Below, one piece after another: positions 1-7,453 of a stretch of DNA of 16,956 bases (the stretch's first letter is position 1; every line of letters starts with the position of its first letter). The position numbers and the translations under genes were made by a program. This DNA comes from Ignavibacteriota bacterium (GTDB lineage Bacteria; Bacteroidota; Ignavibacteria; UBA10030; SZUA-254). Below the pieces are notes generated by a model. The model was given only the letters and a program-made list of their open reading frames with translations, ran no database searches and was not told where the DNA came from. The DNA lies in NCBI GenBank assembly GCA_016191715.1, contig JACPVN010000296.1:1-16956 (forward strand), given 5' to 3'.

Positions 1-1978
1 CTTTAATCAAATCAATAGAATTTTTATTGAACTGCGGATAGAACGGAAGCCAGCCGTTGCGCACTGCCTTCACCTGAACATCCATCGTGTGTCCGTGCGC
101 GAGCGAATCGGGCGATTGCTTTTGTGGAACGGTGTGATAATCGGTGAAATCTTTTTCGTAACGCCATTGGTCGGTGTTGACGTAATGCCAACTCGGCGCG
201 TTCTGCTGACGCGATGCCGGATACCAATCTTTCGCGAACGCAATTGCGCCCCACGGTTCACCCGGCGCTAATTTTTCCTGACCGACATAGTGCGCAAGTC
301 CGCCTCCGTTGACGCCGACACAACCGCAGAACATGAGTGCATGAATTCCAGCCCGGTACATCAGGTTTGCATGATACCAGTGATTGATTCCCGCTCCTAT
401 TATAATAGTGCATTTGCCGTTCGTGTGTTGCGCCGTTGAACCCCACTCACGCGCAAACTGTAACAAATCTTTCCGTCCGATTCCCGTGTACTTCTCCGAC
501 CACGCAGGTGTGTACGGAGAACTATCATCATCGAAATCTTTCGGGTAATCTCCTTTCAGTCCGCGGGAAACGCCGTACTGCGCCATCAACAAATCATACA
601 CAGTCGCGACTGTTACGATCTTTCCGTCTGCTGTTTGAATTTTCTTGACAGGAACTTCACGAACGAGACTCGTTCCTTCCGCAAAATTATCGAAGCGAAC
701 TTTTACAACACCATCGCCTGAATTGAGAAACGTTATCTTCGGAGCGATGTCGGTTCCGTCCTGTCCGTCTTTGAGAAGTAGATTCCATTTTCCTTTTGCC
801 GTTCCCCATCTGTCGCCGACACTTCCCATCGGCATTTTCGGTTGCGATGAAGTTTCATCCCACATGAGGAATTTCCACTCGCCGTTCTCAATTGCAGAAT
901 ATTTTTGTAAACGGTTTGCGCGGAGAAGTTGTCCCGCTTCGAATGATGCACCGTCCTCTCGACGAGTCGAGTCATCGACCTTCAACTCGACAAGGAACGG
1001 AGCGTCTGTGAATTTTTTTGTGTACTCAATGAAGTAGGGAACTTGTTTTTCGTGATGAAACTCTTTGAGCAAAACATGATTCACTGCCATCCACCACGCG
1101 CCGTCCTGTCCCGCATTGACGGAAATCCAATGGTCTGCATACTTCGCAACCTGATTGAAATCGGGAGCGAATACATACATTTTCGTTCCGTTGTGACGCG
1201 CTTCTGCGGCGAAGTGAACGTCGGGCGTTCGAGTCATGTTGAGATTTGCACCCATCACAGCAAGAAGTTTTGAGTTGTACCAATCTGCCGATTCGTTGAC
1301 ATCAGTTTGCTCGCCCCACGTTTCAGGAGAGGCAGAAGGCAAATCGCAATACCAATCATAAAACGAAAGAGAAATTCCACCCATCAACTGCATCAATCGT
1401 GCACCTGCGGCGTAGCTGACCATTGACATTGCTGGAATCGGTGAGAAGCCGGCAATGCGGTCGGGTCCGTGCGACTTGATGGTGTGGATATTCGCGGCCG
1501 CCATAATCTCTAACACTTCATTCCAACTTGTGCGACGGAACCCGCCTTTGCCGCGCGCACGATGCCAACGTTCGCGTGCCTGAGGATTTGTCACAAGCGA
1601 TTTCCATGCATTTACCGGGTCTTCGTATTCGGCTCGTGCCTTTCTCCATAAATCAACCAGCGCGCCGCGAATGTACGGATATTTTACGCGCAACGGGCTA
1701 TACAAATACCACGAGTATGAAATCCCTCGTTGACATCCGCGCGGTTCGTATGGCGGTAAACTTTTTTCGAGCAATGGGTAATCGAGTCCCTGCATTTCCC
1801 ATGTAACAATTCCGTCTTTCACATGAATCATCCATGTGCAACTTCCCGTGCAGTTTACGCCGTGCGTACTGCGGACAACTTTATCATGTTGCCAGCGATT
1901 GCGGTAAAATTCTTCCCAACTCCGAAGTTTTGGGTCTTCTTCATCTTTAATCCAGGGGATGATTCCGGTCTTATTCAT
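1..1978 (-). CDS. narG: Respiratory nitrate reductase alpha subunit NarG (N-terminal 659 residues, continues beyond the left edge)
   Basis: Molybdopterin catalytic subunit reducing nitrate to nitrite in the membrane-associated NarGHI complex. I translated the frame from the ATG at 1978 to base 2 and saw no stop. The FS0 cluster motif is present with a His in place of the first Cys (H39, C43, C47, C82, in HGVNCTGSCTW and EPRGCQRG). The Mo-ligand region FYDWYCDLP with the Asp lies near residue 210, followed by WGEQTDVNESADWYNS. GAGINHWYH and CGCVGVNGGGLAHYVGQEK occur further on. These match my memory of E. coli and Bacillus NarG, which are about 1230-1250 residues, so roughly half is here. A GGAG seven bases before the ATG supports the start, which overlaps the preceding cytochrome frame by 8 bases. 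No twin-arginine signal is visible, so a cytoplasmic active site is expected. narH, narJ and narI would lie off the window to the left. Confidence 0.96.
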   Translation of the reverse strand, partial: MNKTGIIPWIKDEEDPKLRSWEEFYRNRWQHDKVVRSTHGVNCTGSCTWMIHVKDGIVTWEMQGLDYPLLEKSLPPYEPRGCQRGISYSWYLYSPLRVKYPYIRGALVDLWRKARAEYEDPVNAWKSLVTNPQARERWHRARGKGGFRRTSWNEVLEIMAAANIHTIKSHGPDRIAGFSPIPAMSMVSYAAGARLMQLMGGISLSFYDWYCDLPSASPETWGEQTDVNESADWYNSKLLAVMGANLNMTRTPDVHFAAEARHNGTKMYVFAPDFNQVAKYADHWISVNAGQDGAWWMAVNHVLLKEFHHEKQVPYFIEYTKKFTDAPFLVELKVDDSTRREDGASFEAGQLLRANRLQKYSAIENGEWKFLMWDETSSQPKMPMGSVGDRWGTAKGKWNLLLKDGQDGTDIAPKITFLNSGDGVVKVRFDNFAEGTSLVREVPVKKIQTADGKIVTVATVYDLLMAQYGVSRGLKGDYPKDFDDDSSPYTPAWSEKYTGIGRKDLLQFAREWGSTAQHTNGKCTIIIGAGINHWYHANLMYRAGIHALMFCGCVGVNGGGLAHYVGQEKLAPGEPWGAIAFAKDWYPASRQQNAPSWHYVNTDQWRYEKDFTDYHTVPQKQSPDSLAHGHTMDVQVKAVRNGWLPFYPQFNKNSIDLIK

Positions 1979-2240
1979 GGATAATCTCCGATTTACGTTT
2001 TTCAACTAATGGTCTTCTCACAGCGCGGAAGCGTTTACTCCAGACAACATCAAATACGGCGAGCATGATGAGCGCGCCGCCAAGTCCAAACAAAACAAAA
2101 TTTAATCTCGCCGTCGAAGGGTCTTCCGGCGCGCGTTGCAATGTGTGTTGGAAGTATGCTGTAAGTGCGAGAACTTCTTCCGCTTCAAGCGCCTGTTTTT
2201 TAAAAACGGATTGCATCGTTGGTGTTGCGGGTGCAGAAAG
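1971..2240 (-). pseudogene. narC: C-terminal part of the NarC-like cytochrome, same frame after the TGA (Met ligand and membrane anchor)
   Basis: In phase with the upstream cytochrome frame and separated from it only by one TGA. It encodes LSAPATPTM, where PTM is the usual context of a distal heme Met ligand, then a helical stretch ending in LTAYFQ, then one membrane helix (LNFVLFGLGG...VVW, about residues 246-267 of the joined protein) followed by a positively charged tail. The joined product would be 289 residues plus the codon at the stop. It ends with TAA at 1971-1973, overlapping the narG start, and holds the narG ribosome binding site. A separate start at the Met codon 2214-2216 gives an 81-residue protein, but that Met is the presumed heme ligand, so independent initiation is unlikely. 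Most likely one gene with a nonsense mutation, a sequencing error, or stop-codon readthrough. Confidence 0.8.
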
Positions 2241-2243
2241 TCA
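2241..2243 (-). other. Single in-frame TGA splitting the narC-like gene
   Basis: Codons around the site read ACT CTT GCA ACA TGA CTT TCT GCA CCC on the minus strand. The reading frame on both sides is the same (both ends fall in phase), so no insertion or deletion is needed. Related cytochromes usually have Trp at this place in a W-L-x-x-P-x-x-P-T-M stretch, so a TGG to TGA change is the simplest reading. TGA followed by C is known as a weak termination context. Confidence 0.85.
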
Positions 2244-2840
2244 TGTTGCAAGAGTTTTACGTCCTTCATATCGTTCAAACACTGTGGTTAAATCCGGCGC
2301 AAGTAATCCGCCGCCAAGTCCGCCGACACCGTTCACGCTGTGGCAGGAAATGCACGCCGGTCCGCCGTTCTTCAAAGCAATTGTTCCGAGGAAAATCTGA
2401 TGTCCGGTTTCAATATCATTTTGGTTGAACGGTCGGTCGCTCAACTGCATTCCGGCAAACTGCGATTTTTCTAATTTCGATTCGGCAATAATTAAATCGA
2501 GTAATGCTTCTGCTCGGGCTTTATTCATCCCGACAATCGTAGCCATGATTGCGCCGCGCGCATCTTTCTGTAACTGAAGTGCGTACGGGTCACCTGCATC
2601 AATCATCCCTTTCGGGTCCATCATGAACTTGACGAGCCATGCGCGGTCTTTCCGCTCCTGCACATCCTTCAAATCCGGTCCCGTCAATCGTCCTCCTCCG
2701 ATGGTGTGGCAACTCATACAGTTCTGCTTGAAATAATCGGCTGTCTCCTGTGCAATCACCAATGAACTGCATCCAAAAACAAACAGAAGAATTATTGGTA
2801 GTTGTTTCAAACAAAAAAATTGTCTCATAACATTTCTCAT
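2241..2840 (-). CDS. narC: NarC-like diheme cytochrome c, upstream part ending at an in-frame TGA
   Basis: Predicted exported c-type cytochrome that carries electrons for the nitrate reductase encoded next to it; Thermus nar operons also begin with a diheme narC. The 199-residue product has a hydrophobic N-terminal signal (about residues 13-30, possible cleavage after VIA; a Cys at 24 also makes a lipoprotein conceivable) and two heme c motifs, CMSCH (41-45) and CISCH (163-167). It starts 2 bases after the rrf2 stop, which suggests translational coupling. An alternative ATG at 2828 (Met5) is possible. The frame stops at TGA 2241-2243 in the middle of the second heme domain, and the same frame continues with family-like sequence (see 1971-2240). 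As written, the protein lacks the second heme's likely Met ligand and the membrane anchor. Function assignment is good; whether the gene is intact is uncertain. Confidence 0.85.
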   Translation of the reverse strand: MRNVMRQFFCLKQLPIILLFVFGCSSLVIAQETADYFKQNCMSCHTIGGGRLTGPDLKDVQERKDRAWLVKFMMDPKGMIDAGDPYALQLQKDARGAIMATIVGMNKARAEALLDLIIAESKLEKSQFAGMQLSDRPFNQNDIETGHQIFLGTIALKNGGPACISCHSVNGVGGLGGGLLAPDLTTVFERYEGRKTLAT

Positions 2841-2842
2841 AT

Positions 2843-3319
2843 TCAGTTTACCGAAGCAATTTTTGTTGCATGTATTTTATTCATCGCTTCCAAAACACTC
2901 AACTTATCGTCTATGTGTTTGCTGAGGTCTTCGATGGTTTTTTCGTTTAACATTCTGAAAATAATTCCCTTTGCATCTTTCCAATCGGTGTGAACGGGGC
3001 AGGGTTTCTCATCGCCGCAACTCGGAAATCCCATCACACAATGGGAAAGAAACGCTTCTCCGTCAATCGCTCGAACGATATCTATGAGTTTGATTTGCGT
3101 TGCATTTCGTCCAAGGTCGAACCCGCCGTTCTGTCCCTTGTACGACATAACGATTTCGTGCCGGGAGAGTGTTTGTAAAACTTTGCTGAGAAAATGGTAA
3201 GGAATGTGAAGCGTGTAAGCGACATCAAGAAGATGAATCGGTTTCCCGTTCTTCGCTTTTGCTAAATAGAGTACTGCTTGGAAAGCATACTCACACGATT
3301 TGGAAAATAAGACCGGCAC
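2843..3319 (-). CDS. Rrf2-family transcriptional regulator with three cysteines (NsrR/IscR-like)
   Basis: 158-residue winged-helix regulator of the Rrf2 family. The N-terminus LFSKSCEYAFQAVLYLA, the helix-turn-helix near residues 28-55 (LLDVAYTLHIPYHFLSKVLQTL) and the GQNGGFDLGR wing are family hallmarks. Three cysteines at about 94, 101 and 107 (HCVMGFPSCGDEKPC) occupy the place of the Fe-S ligands in NsrR and IscR, so a cluster-based sensor of NO, oxygen or iron status is likely. Which signal cannot be told from the sequence. Translation starts at GTG 3319, the only start that keeps the conserved N-terminus; I see no clear Shine-Dalgarno sequence. It is the first gene of the run rrf2-narC-narG, so it probably controls its own operon. 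The stop is TGA, confirming that TGA terminates in this genome. Confidence 0.9.
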   Translation of the reverse strand: MPVLFSKSCEYAFQAVLYLAKAKNGKPIHLLDVAYTLHIPYHFLSKVLQTLSRHEIVMSYKGQNGGFDLGRNATQIKLIDIVRAIDGEAFLSHCVMGFPSCGDEKPCPVHTDWKDAKGIIFRMLNEKTIEDLSKHIDDKLSVLEAMNKIHATKIASVN

Positions 3320-3431
3320 TATTGAAATTATTTGAATTAGACTTTAATGTCGTGTTCAAGCATTATGCCAATTTTACTGTTGATAAATCTCTTTGGATTT
3401 TCCCTGAAATAGCAACATCCTTCTTGAAATT

Positions 3432-3445
3432 AGATATTTATATCT
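3432..3445. promoter_or_regulatory. Perfect 6-2-6 inverted repeat, candidate operator 1
   Basis: AGATAT-TT-ATATCT is a perfect 14-base dyad about 113 bases upstream of the rrf2 start codon. Dimeric winged-helix regulators such as Rrf2 proteins bind short dyads, so this may be an operator for the adjacent regulator. It overlaps the next dyad by three bases. It is AT-rich, so chance is a real alternative. Confidence 0.4.
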
Positions 3446-3456
3446 CATTCATGAGA
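3443..3456. promoter_or_regulatory. Perfect 6-2-6 inverted repeat, candidate operator 2
   Basis: TCTCAT-TC-ATGAGA is a perfect dyad with the same geometry as its neighbour, sharing the bases TCT with it. Overlapping dyads can allow competing or cooperative binding. The protein that would bind is unknown; the adjacent Rrf2 protein is the obvious candidate. Confidence 0.4.
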
Positions 3457-3474
3457 AAAAATTCTTTTTACTCA

Positions 3475-3488
3475 TTTCATAAATGAAA
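3475..3488. promoter_or_regulatory. Perfect 6-2-6 inverted repeat, candidate operator 3
   Basis: TTTCAT-AA-ATGAAA is the third dyad with 6-base arms and a 2-base spacer within 57 bases. Its left arm is part of CATTTCAT, which also opens the dyad upstream of the alanine dehydrogenase gene at 13462-13476. Confidence 0.4.
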
Positions 3489-3596
3489 ATAAACTTAATA
3501 GGTATAACTATAGAAATACAAGCAACATCAAGTAACATTTGCTTTCATGAATGATGGTTTATTGAAAAATAATTTGAATGAAAATCAATATTTCTA

Positions 3597-3625
3597 TTGA
3601 CTATGTGAATTTACTTTGTTAAATT
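3597..3625 (+). promoter_or_regulatory. Candidate promoter of the T9SS surface-protein gene
   Basis: TTGACT (3597-3602) and TAAATT (3620-3625) are 17 bases apart, an ideal sigma70 spacing; they match the consensus hexamers at five and four of six positions. A transcript from here would have a leader of roughly 90 bases before the ATG at 3723. Bacteroidota often use a different -7 motif (TAnnTTTG), which I do not find in clean form here. Confidence 0.35.
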
Positions 3626-3722
3626 CACCCATCATTTCTTGGTGTTCTTTCCTAATAGATGCTACTAACCTATGATTGTAGCACACACATTTATTTCATT
3701 TTTTAACAGTTAGGGAATAGTT

Positions 3723-6700
3723 ATGAATGATCGGTATTTTTTCGTTGTCTGTTATCTCACCATTTTTCTTGTTCTTTGTGCTTTTAATTTGAATGCACAA
3801 CCGAATGTTGTTGATGTTACTCCTGCAAAAAATGCGCTGAGCGTATCAAAAGCCTCTAACATTACTGCTGTATTTGATATGCCGATGAACATCTCTACTT
3901 TTAATGCAAACAACATTATCGTATGCGGTGTGCAATCCGGCAGGCATACAGGGACAATTACACCACAGGGAAATAATGCATTTACATTTAACCTCGATAG
4001 CAATTTTATGCCGGGAGAAATTGTAAATGTTACACTCACAATAAACATTTTAAGTGCAACAGGCGGTAATTTGACGAATGGATATCATTGGAGTTTTACA
4101 ATTCAAAATAGTGTAAGCACAGGAATGTTCGCCGCGAAAGTTGATTATGCAACGAGTAATCCAATGTCCGTTTTTGTGAACGACGTAAATCGTAACGGAG
4201 ATGGAGACCTCGCAGTCGCGAATTTTAATTCCTCCACTGTTTCCATATTGAAGAACAATGGATATGGAACATTTACCAATGATACGGACTATATAACGGG
4301 AGGTCCTCCCCGCTCCGTTTTCATCAACGATGTGGACGGAAACGGCTATGGCGACCTTGTGGCTGCGAGTTATGAATCTAATACTGTTTCCGTTTTGAAG
4401 AACAAAGGGGATGGAAAATTTTATCCTAAAACTGATTATCCGGCAGGAGGTAGCCCCCGCTCTGTGTTCATCAGCGACTTGGATGGTGATGGCGATGGGG
4501 ACCTTGCGGTTGCGAATGACGCTCACGGCACGGTTTCCATCCTGAAGAACAATGGGGACGGTACATTTTCCGCACCGGTTCCATATCCAACGAGACTTGG
4601 GTCTTCTTCTGTTTTCATAAGCGATATTGACGGCGACGGTGATGGCGACCTTGCGGTTGCGAATCAAGATGTTGATGTTGTTTCCATCTTGAAGAACAAT
4701 GGCGATGGAACATTTGCAACGAAAGTGGACTATTCGACGGGAAGTAATCCCAATTCTGTTTTCATCAGCGATTTAGATGGTGACGGAGATGGAGACCTCG
4801 TAGTCGCGAATAATAATTCCATCGTTTCCGTAAGGAAGAACAATGGTTATGGAATATTTCCAGATTCCACTAGAGTGGATTATTTGACCGCAGGTGGTTC
4901 CACATTCGTTTTCATCGGCGACGTGGACGGCGACGGCGATGGCGATATTGTTACTTCTAACAGTTCTTCCTCTAATGTTTCCGTATTGAAGAACAATGGA
5001 AACGGAACATTCGCATCAAGAGTGAATTATTCGACGGGAATTAATCCCTATGCTGTTTTCATTAGTGACATAGACGGCGATGGCGATGGTGACCTTGTAG
5101 TCGCGAATTTCAGTTCCAACACGGTCTCTATTCTCAAGAACCTTAATTACGGTTCCATTTCTGGTACCAAGTTTAACGATCTCAACGGCAACGGTATAAA
5201 AGACGGGAGTGATGGAGTGTTAGAGGGATGGAGAATCTATCTTACAGGTTCATTCAGCGATTCTACTTTCACTGATTCTCTTGGCAATTACTCTTTCGAT
5301 AGTTTAATGCCGGGAACATACACAATCACAGAAGAACAACGAGCCGGTTGGTTGCAAACATTTCCTCCATTAGGATTATACACAATCACGTTAGACGGAG
5401 ATAAGGATACAACCGGACTTGATTTCGGGAACAAGTTACAAACGTTCACAATCATTGCATCTACAATTGGTGGTGGAAGTATTACTCCAACTGACACAGT
5501 TTCTATTACATACGGTGCGAACAGGCAATTTACATTCACTCCAAATTCAGGTTACCACATTGATAGTGTTCTCGTAGATGGTTTGAGAGTGGATTCACTC
5601 TTGAGTTACACGTTTTCAAATGTTACTACCAATCACACTATCACAGCATATTTTTCATTATTGGTTGGCTCTATTTCAGGAATTAAGTTTGAGGACATCA
5701 ATGGAAATGGAATCAAAGACGGGAGTGATGGAGTGTTGAATGGCTGGAGTATTTATTTGCAAGGTACAACAAGCGAGACAACGCTTACCGATATAAACGG
5801 AAATTATTCGTTCACCAATTTGCAAACTGGTACGTACAGCATTTGTGAAATACAACGCCCCGGATGGAAACAAACAAAACCACCTGCCTCAAGATGCTAT
5901 TCAATTACACTTATTGCTGGGCAAGATACGAGCGGATTTGTTTTCGGGAACTATCGGGTTGGTTCGGTTTGTGGTTACGTCTTCGTTGACCATGACAGTG
6001 ATGGTGTGCGAGACCTATACATTGACGATTTGAAAAAGAACATGGACATTATTCTCAAAGGAATTACCACGCCACCGGAAACATTGGCGACTGATGCCAA
6101 TGGCGCGTTCACATTTAATTCTGTTGTTCCCGATACTTATACAATCAAACAAGTACCAAAAGTTAATTGGAGACAAACAAAGCCTGCAGGCGGCGCTTCG
6201 TACACCGTTATCATCACGCCTGGATTAGATACGTGCGGCTTTGCATTTGGGAATTTTTATGTACCGGACACGACTAAGTATAGAACATTTCAGAGAATAG
6301 ATTACAACGTAATTGGGTCAACAAAACCTAGAGGAAAAACACAAATCAGAAAACCGAATGCGGGAGATGTTCGCGATAGTGTTTATCTTAAGCGTGGTTT
6401 TGGTTTGGATACACCAATTGATAGCGGCTATTTAAGAGTAGGCGTAAGAAGATATGATAGTACCGATTGTTACGGTTGGTTTTTCTTCCCATGGGATAGT
6501 ATCAGAGAAAAAGGTCAACGAAAATATGGTTATCATCGTGCATCGGTTGCAAAATATCAATTTCCCAAACCATGGAAGAAAGAACCAAAGACCAACTATT
6601 TCTGGTGGCGGGGCGAAATAAGAACTTCTTCACAGTTTGCAAATGCCGCGAACCATTTTGCATTTGAATTACTTACTTTGAAAACAAATGTTGCGGCAAG

Positions 6701-7379
6701 TGATCTGGGAATCACTCCAAATGGTTTAGGTGATTTAATCTTTGATAGAGACATCGGACCAGATACAATTTTTAATGGCATGACAATCAGACAAATCATT
6801 GCGCGGAGTGACACTTCATTAACGATGGGCATCATCCATTGTCCATCGTTACCTGTGGATACTGTCATCCCGATAGGACATTTAATAATATTGGATAGTG
6901 TGGTATCAAGATTGAATCGAGATATGTGGAAAGCGCTTGATAAAAAGAAATTCACAGACTCGATATCTACTAGTCCGTTAAGGTTCAAGGGCGCGGTTGC
7001 ATTGTATAAAATCCCATATCTGAAACGCCATTCTTCGACAGTAACAATGCTGACAAAGTTTAAACCTATCATTGTTCAAACCGAAATGCCATTAGAATTT
7101 CAACTGGAACAGAATTATCCTAACCCTTTTAATCCATCAACTGTTATTCGTTATCAGGTATCCGTTAATAGTCTGGTAACTTTGAAAATATATGATTTAC
7201 TTGGAAGAGAAATAGCAACATTGGTGAATAATGAATTGATGGAAGAGGGTGATTATGACATGGAATTTGATGCCTCTGAATTTGCATCTGGCGTCTATTT
7301 CTATCGGTTAACCGCGACCGGAGTTGATGAACATTCAACAACATTTACCGATGTGAAAAAGATGTTACTTGTCCGATAA
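3723..7379 (+). CDS. Large secreted multidomain protein: Ig-like, VCBS/FG-GAP repeats, SdrD-B-like modules, T9SS sorting domain
   Basis: 1218-residue cell-surface or secreted protein; specific role unknown, adhesion or surface binding is plausible. Order of parts: signal peptide (1-25, cleavage near LNAQ); Big-5-like Ig domain (about 27-130); seven VCBS/FG-GAP repeats with calcium-binding DxDGDGDGDL loops (about 134-476); SdrD-B-like module (476-568, begins GSISGTKFNDLNGNGIKDG); InlB-B-like repeat (568-643, with SGYHIDSVLVDG); two more SdrD-B-like modules (645-742 and 744-848); a stretch of about 270 residues that I do not recognise; and a C-terminal T9SS type A sorting domain (about 1122-1218, QNYPNPFNPST, then FASGVYFYRL). 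AGGGA eight bases before the ATG serves as ribosome binding site. It is a single-gene unit with an intrinsic terminator after the TAA. Base composition looks more AT-rich than the flanking enzyme genes. Confidence 0.93.
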   Translation: MNDRYFFVVCYLTIFLVLCAFNLNAQPNVVDVTPAKNALSVSKASNITAVFDMPMNISTFNANNIIVCGVQSGRHTGTITPQGNNAFTFNLDSNFMPGEIVNVTLTINILSATGGNLTNGYHWSFTIQNSVSTGMFAAKVDYATSNPMSVFVNDVNRNGDGDLAVANFNSSTVSILKNNGYGTFTNDTDYITGGPPRSVFINDVDGNGYGDLVAASYESNTVSVLKNKGDGKFYPKTDYPAGGSPRSVFISDLDGDGDGDLAVANDAHGTVSILKNNGDGTFSAPVPYPTRLGSSSVFISDIDGDGDGDLAVANQDVDVVSILKNNGDGTFATKVDYSTGSNPNSVFISDLDGDGDGDLVVANNNSIVSVRKNNGYGIFPDSTRVDYLTAGGSTFVFIGDVDGDGDGDIVTSNSSSSNVSVLKNNGNGTFASRVNYSTGINPYAVFISDIDGDGDGDLVVANFSSNTVSILKNLNYGSISGTKFNDLNGNGIKDGSDGVLEGWRIYLTGSFSDSTFTDSLGNYSFDSLMPGTYTITEEQRAGWLQTFPPLGLYTITLDGDKDTTGLDFGNKLQTFTIIASTIGGGSITPTDTVSITYGANRQFTFTPNSGYHIDSVLVDGLRVDSLLSYTFSNVTTNHTITAYFSLLVGSISGIKFEDINGNGIKDGSDGVLNGWSIYLQGTTSETTLTDINGNYSFTNLQTGTYSICEIQRPGWKQTKPPASRCYSITLIAGQDTSGFVFGNYRVGSVCGYVFVDHDSDGVRDLYIDDLKKNMDIILKGITTPPETLATDANGAFTFNSVVPDTYTIKQVPKVNWRQTKPAGGASYTVIITPGLDTCGFAFGNFYVPDTTKYRTFQRIDYNVIGSTKPRGKTQIRKPNAGDVRDSVYLKRGFGLDTPIDSGYLRVGVRRYDSTDCYGWFFFPWDSIREKGQRKYGYHRASVAKYQFPKPWKKEPKTNYFWWRGEIRTSSQFANAANHFAFELLTLKTNVAASDLGITPNGLGDLIFDRDIGPDTIFNGMTIRQIIARSDTSLTMGIIHCPSLPVDTVIPIGHLIILDSVVSRLNRDMWKALDKKKFTDSISTSPLRFKGAVALYKIPYLKRHSSTVTMLTKFKPIIVQTEMPLEFQLEQNYPNPFNPSTVIRYQVSVNSLVTLKIYDLLGREIATLVNNELMEEGDYDMEFDASEFASGVYFYRLTATGVDEHSTTFTDVKKMLLVR
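4125..5150 (+). repeat. Seven tandem VCBS/FG-GAP coding repeats
   Basis: Within the surface protein the motif V-F-I-x-D-x-D-G-D-G-D-G-D-L recurs seven times, 147 bases (49 residues) apart where measured (GTG at 4464 to GTT at 4611). Each is followed by a VSILKNNGDGTF-like segment. The repeats differ at the DNA level, so they are an old duplication rather than a recent expansion. In the family these loops bind calcium and build a beta-propeller; seven copies match a seven-bladed propeller. Confidence 0.9.
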
Positions 7380-7403
7380 GTACATCGGAATTGCTTCAAG
7401 AAA

Positions 7404-7437
7404 GAGCATCGAACACACTTCGATGCTCATTTTTTTT
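7404..7437 (+). terminator. Intrinsic terminator after the surface-protein gene, possibly bidirectional
   Basis: GAGCATCGAA (7404-7413), a 5-base loop, and TTCGATGCTC (7419-7428) form a perfect 10-base-pair stem, followed by A and eight T. It lies 24 bases after the stop codon. Read leftwards, the stem is followed by TTTCTT, so it may also stop transcription of the convergent maeB-thioredoxin unit. Confidence 0.92.
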
Positions 7438-7453
7438 CCGTGGAAGTTCTTGG

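Larger units (their letters stand above)
3320..3722. other. Divergent AT-rich spacer between rrf2 and the surface-protein gene
   Basis: 403 bases without a credible gene. Frames through it are short and have no family-like sequence. It must hold promoters for the leftward rrf2-nar operon and the rightward surface-protein gene. What I can point to are three inverted repeats at 3432-3488 and a candidate rightward promoter at 3597-3625, each listed separately. No convincing leftward -35/-10 pair and no FNR-type TTGAT-N4-ATCAA site was found. Confidence 0.7.

Noticed and set aside
2241..2243. Alternative genetic code with TGA read as Trp
   Set aside because: rrf2, ald and the 137-residue gene all end at TGA at family-typical lengths, and no other recognised gene in the window has an in-frame TGA.
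2214..2243. Frameshift in the cytochrome gene, or a selenocysteine codon
   Set aside because: Both parts are in the same frame, so no shift is needed. Trp, not Cys or Sec, is expected there, and I see no convincing selenocysteine hairpin just downstream.
3259..3486. 75-residue plus-strand frame overlapping the rrf2 start
   Set aside because: It runs antisense through rrf2 into AT-rich spacer, and its Phe/Ile/Lys-rich translation reads as non-coding AT-rich sequence.
4050..4667. 205-residue open frame on the minus strand within the surface-protein gene
   Set aside because: It mirrors the VCBS coding repeats (repeated antisense DGDGD codons) and has no ribosome binding site or family features.
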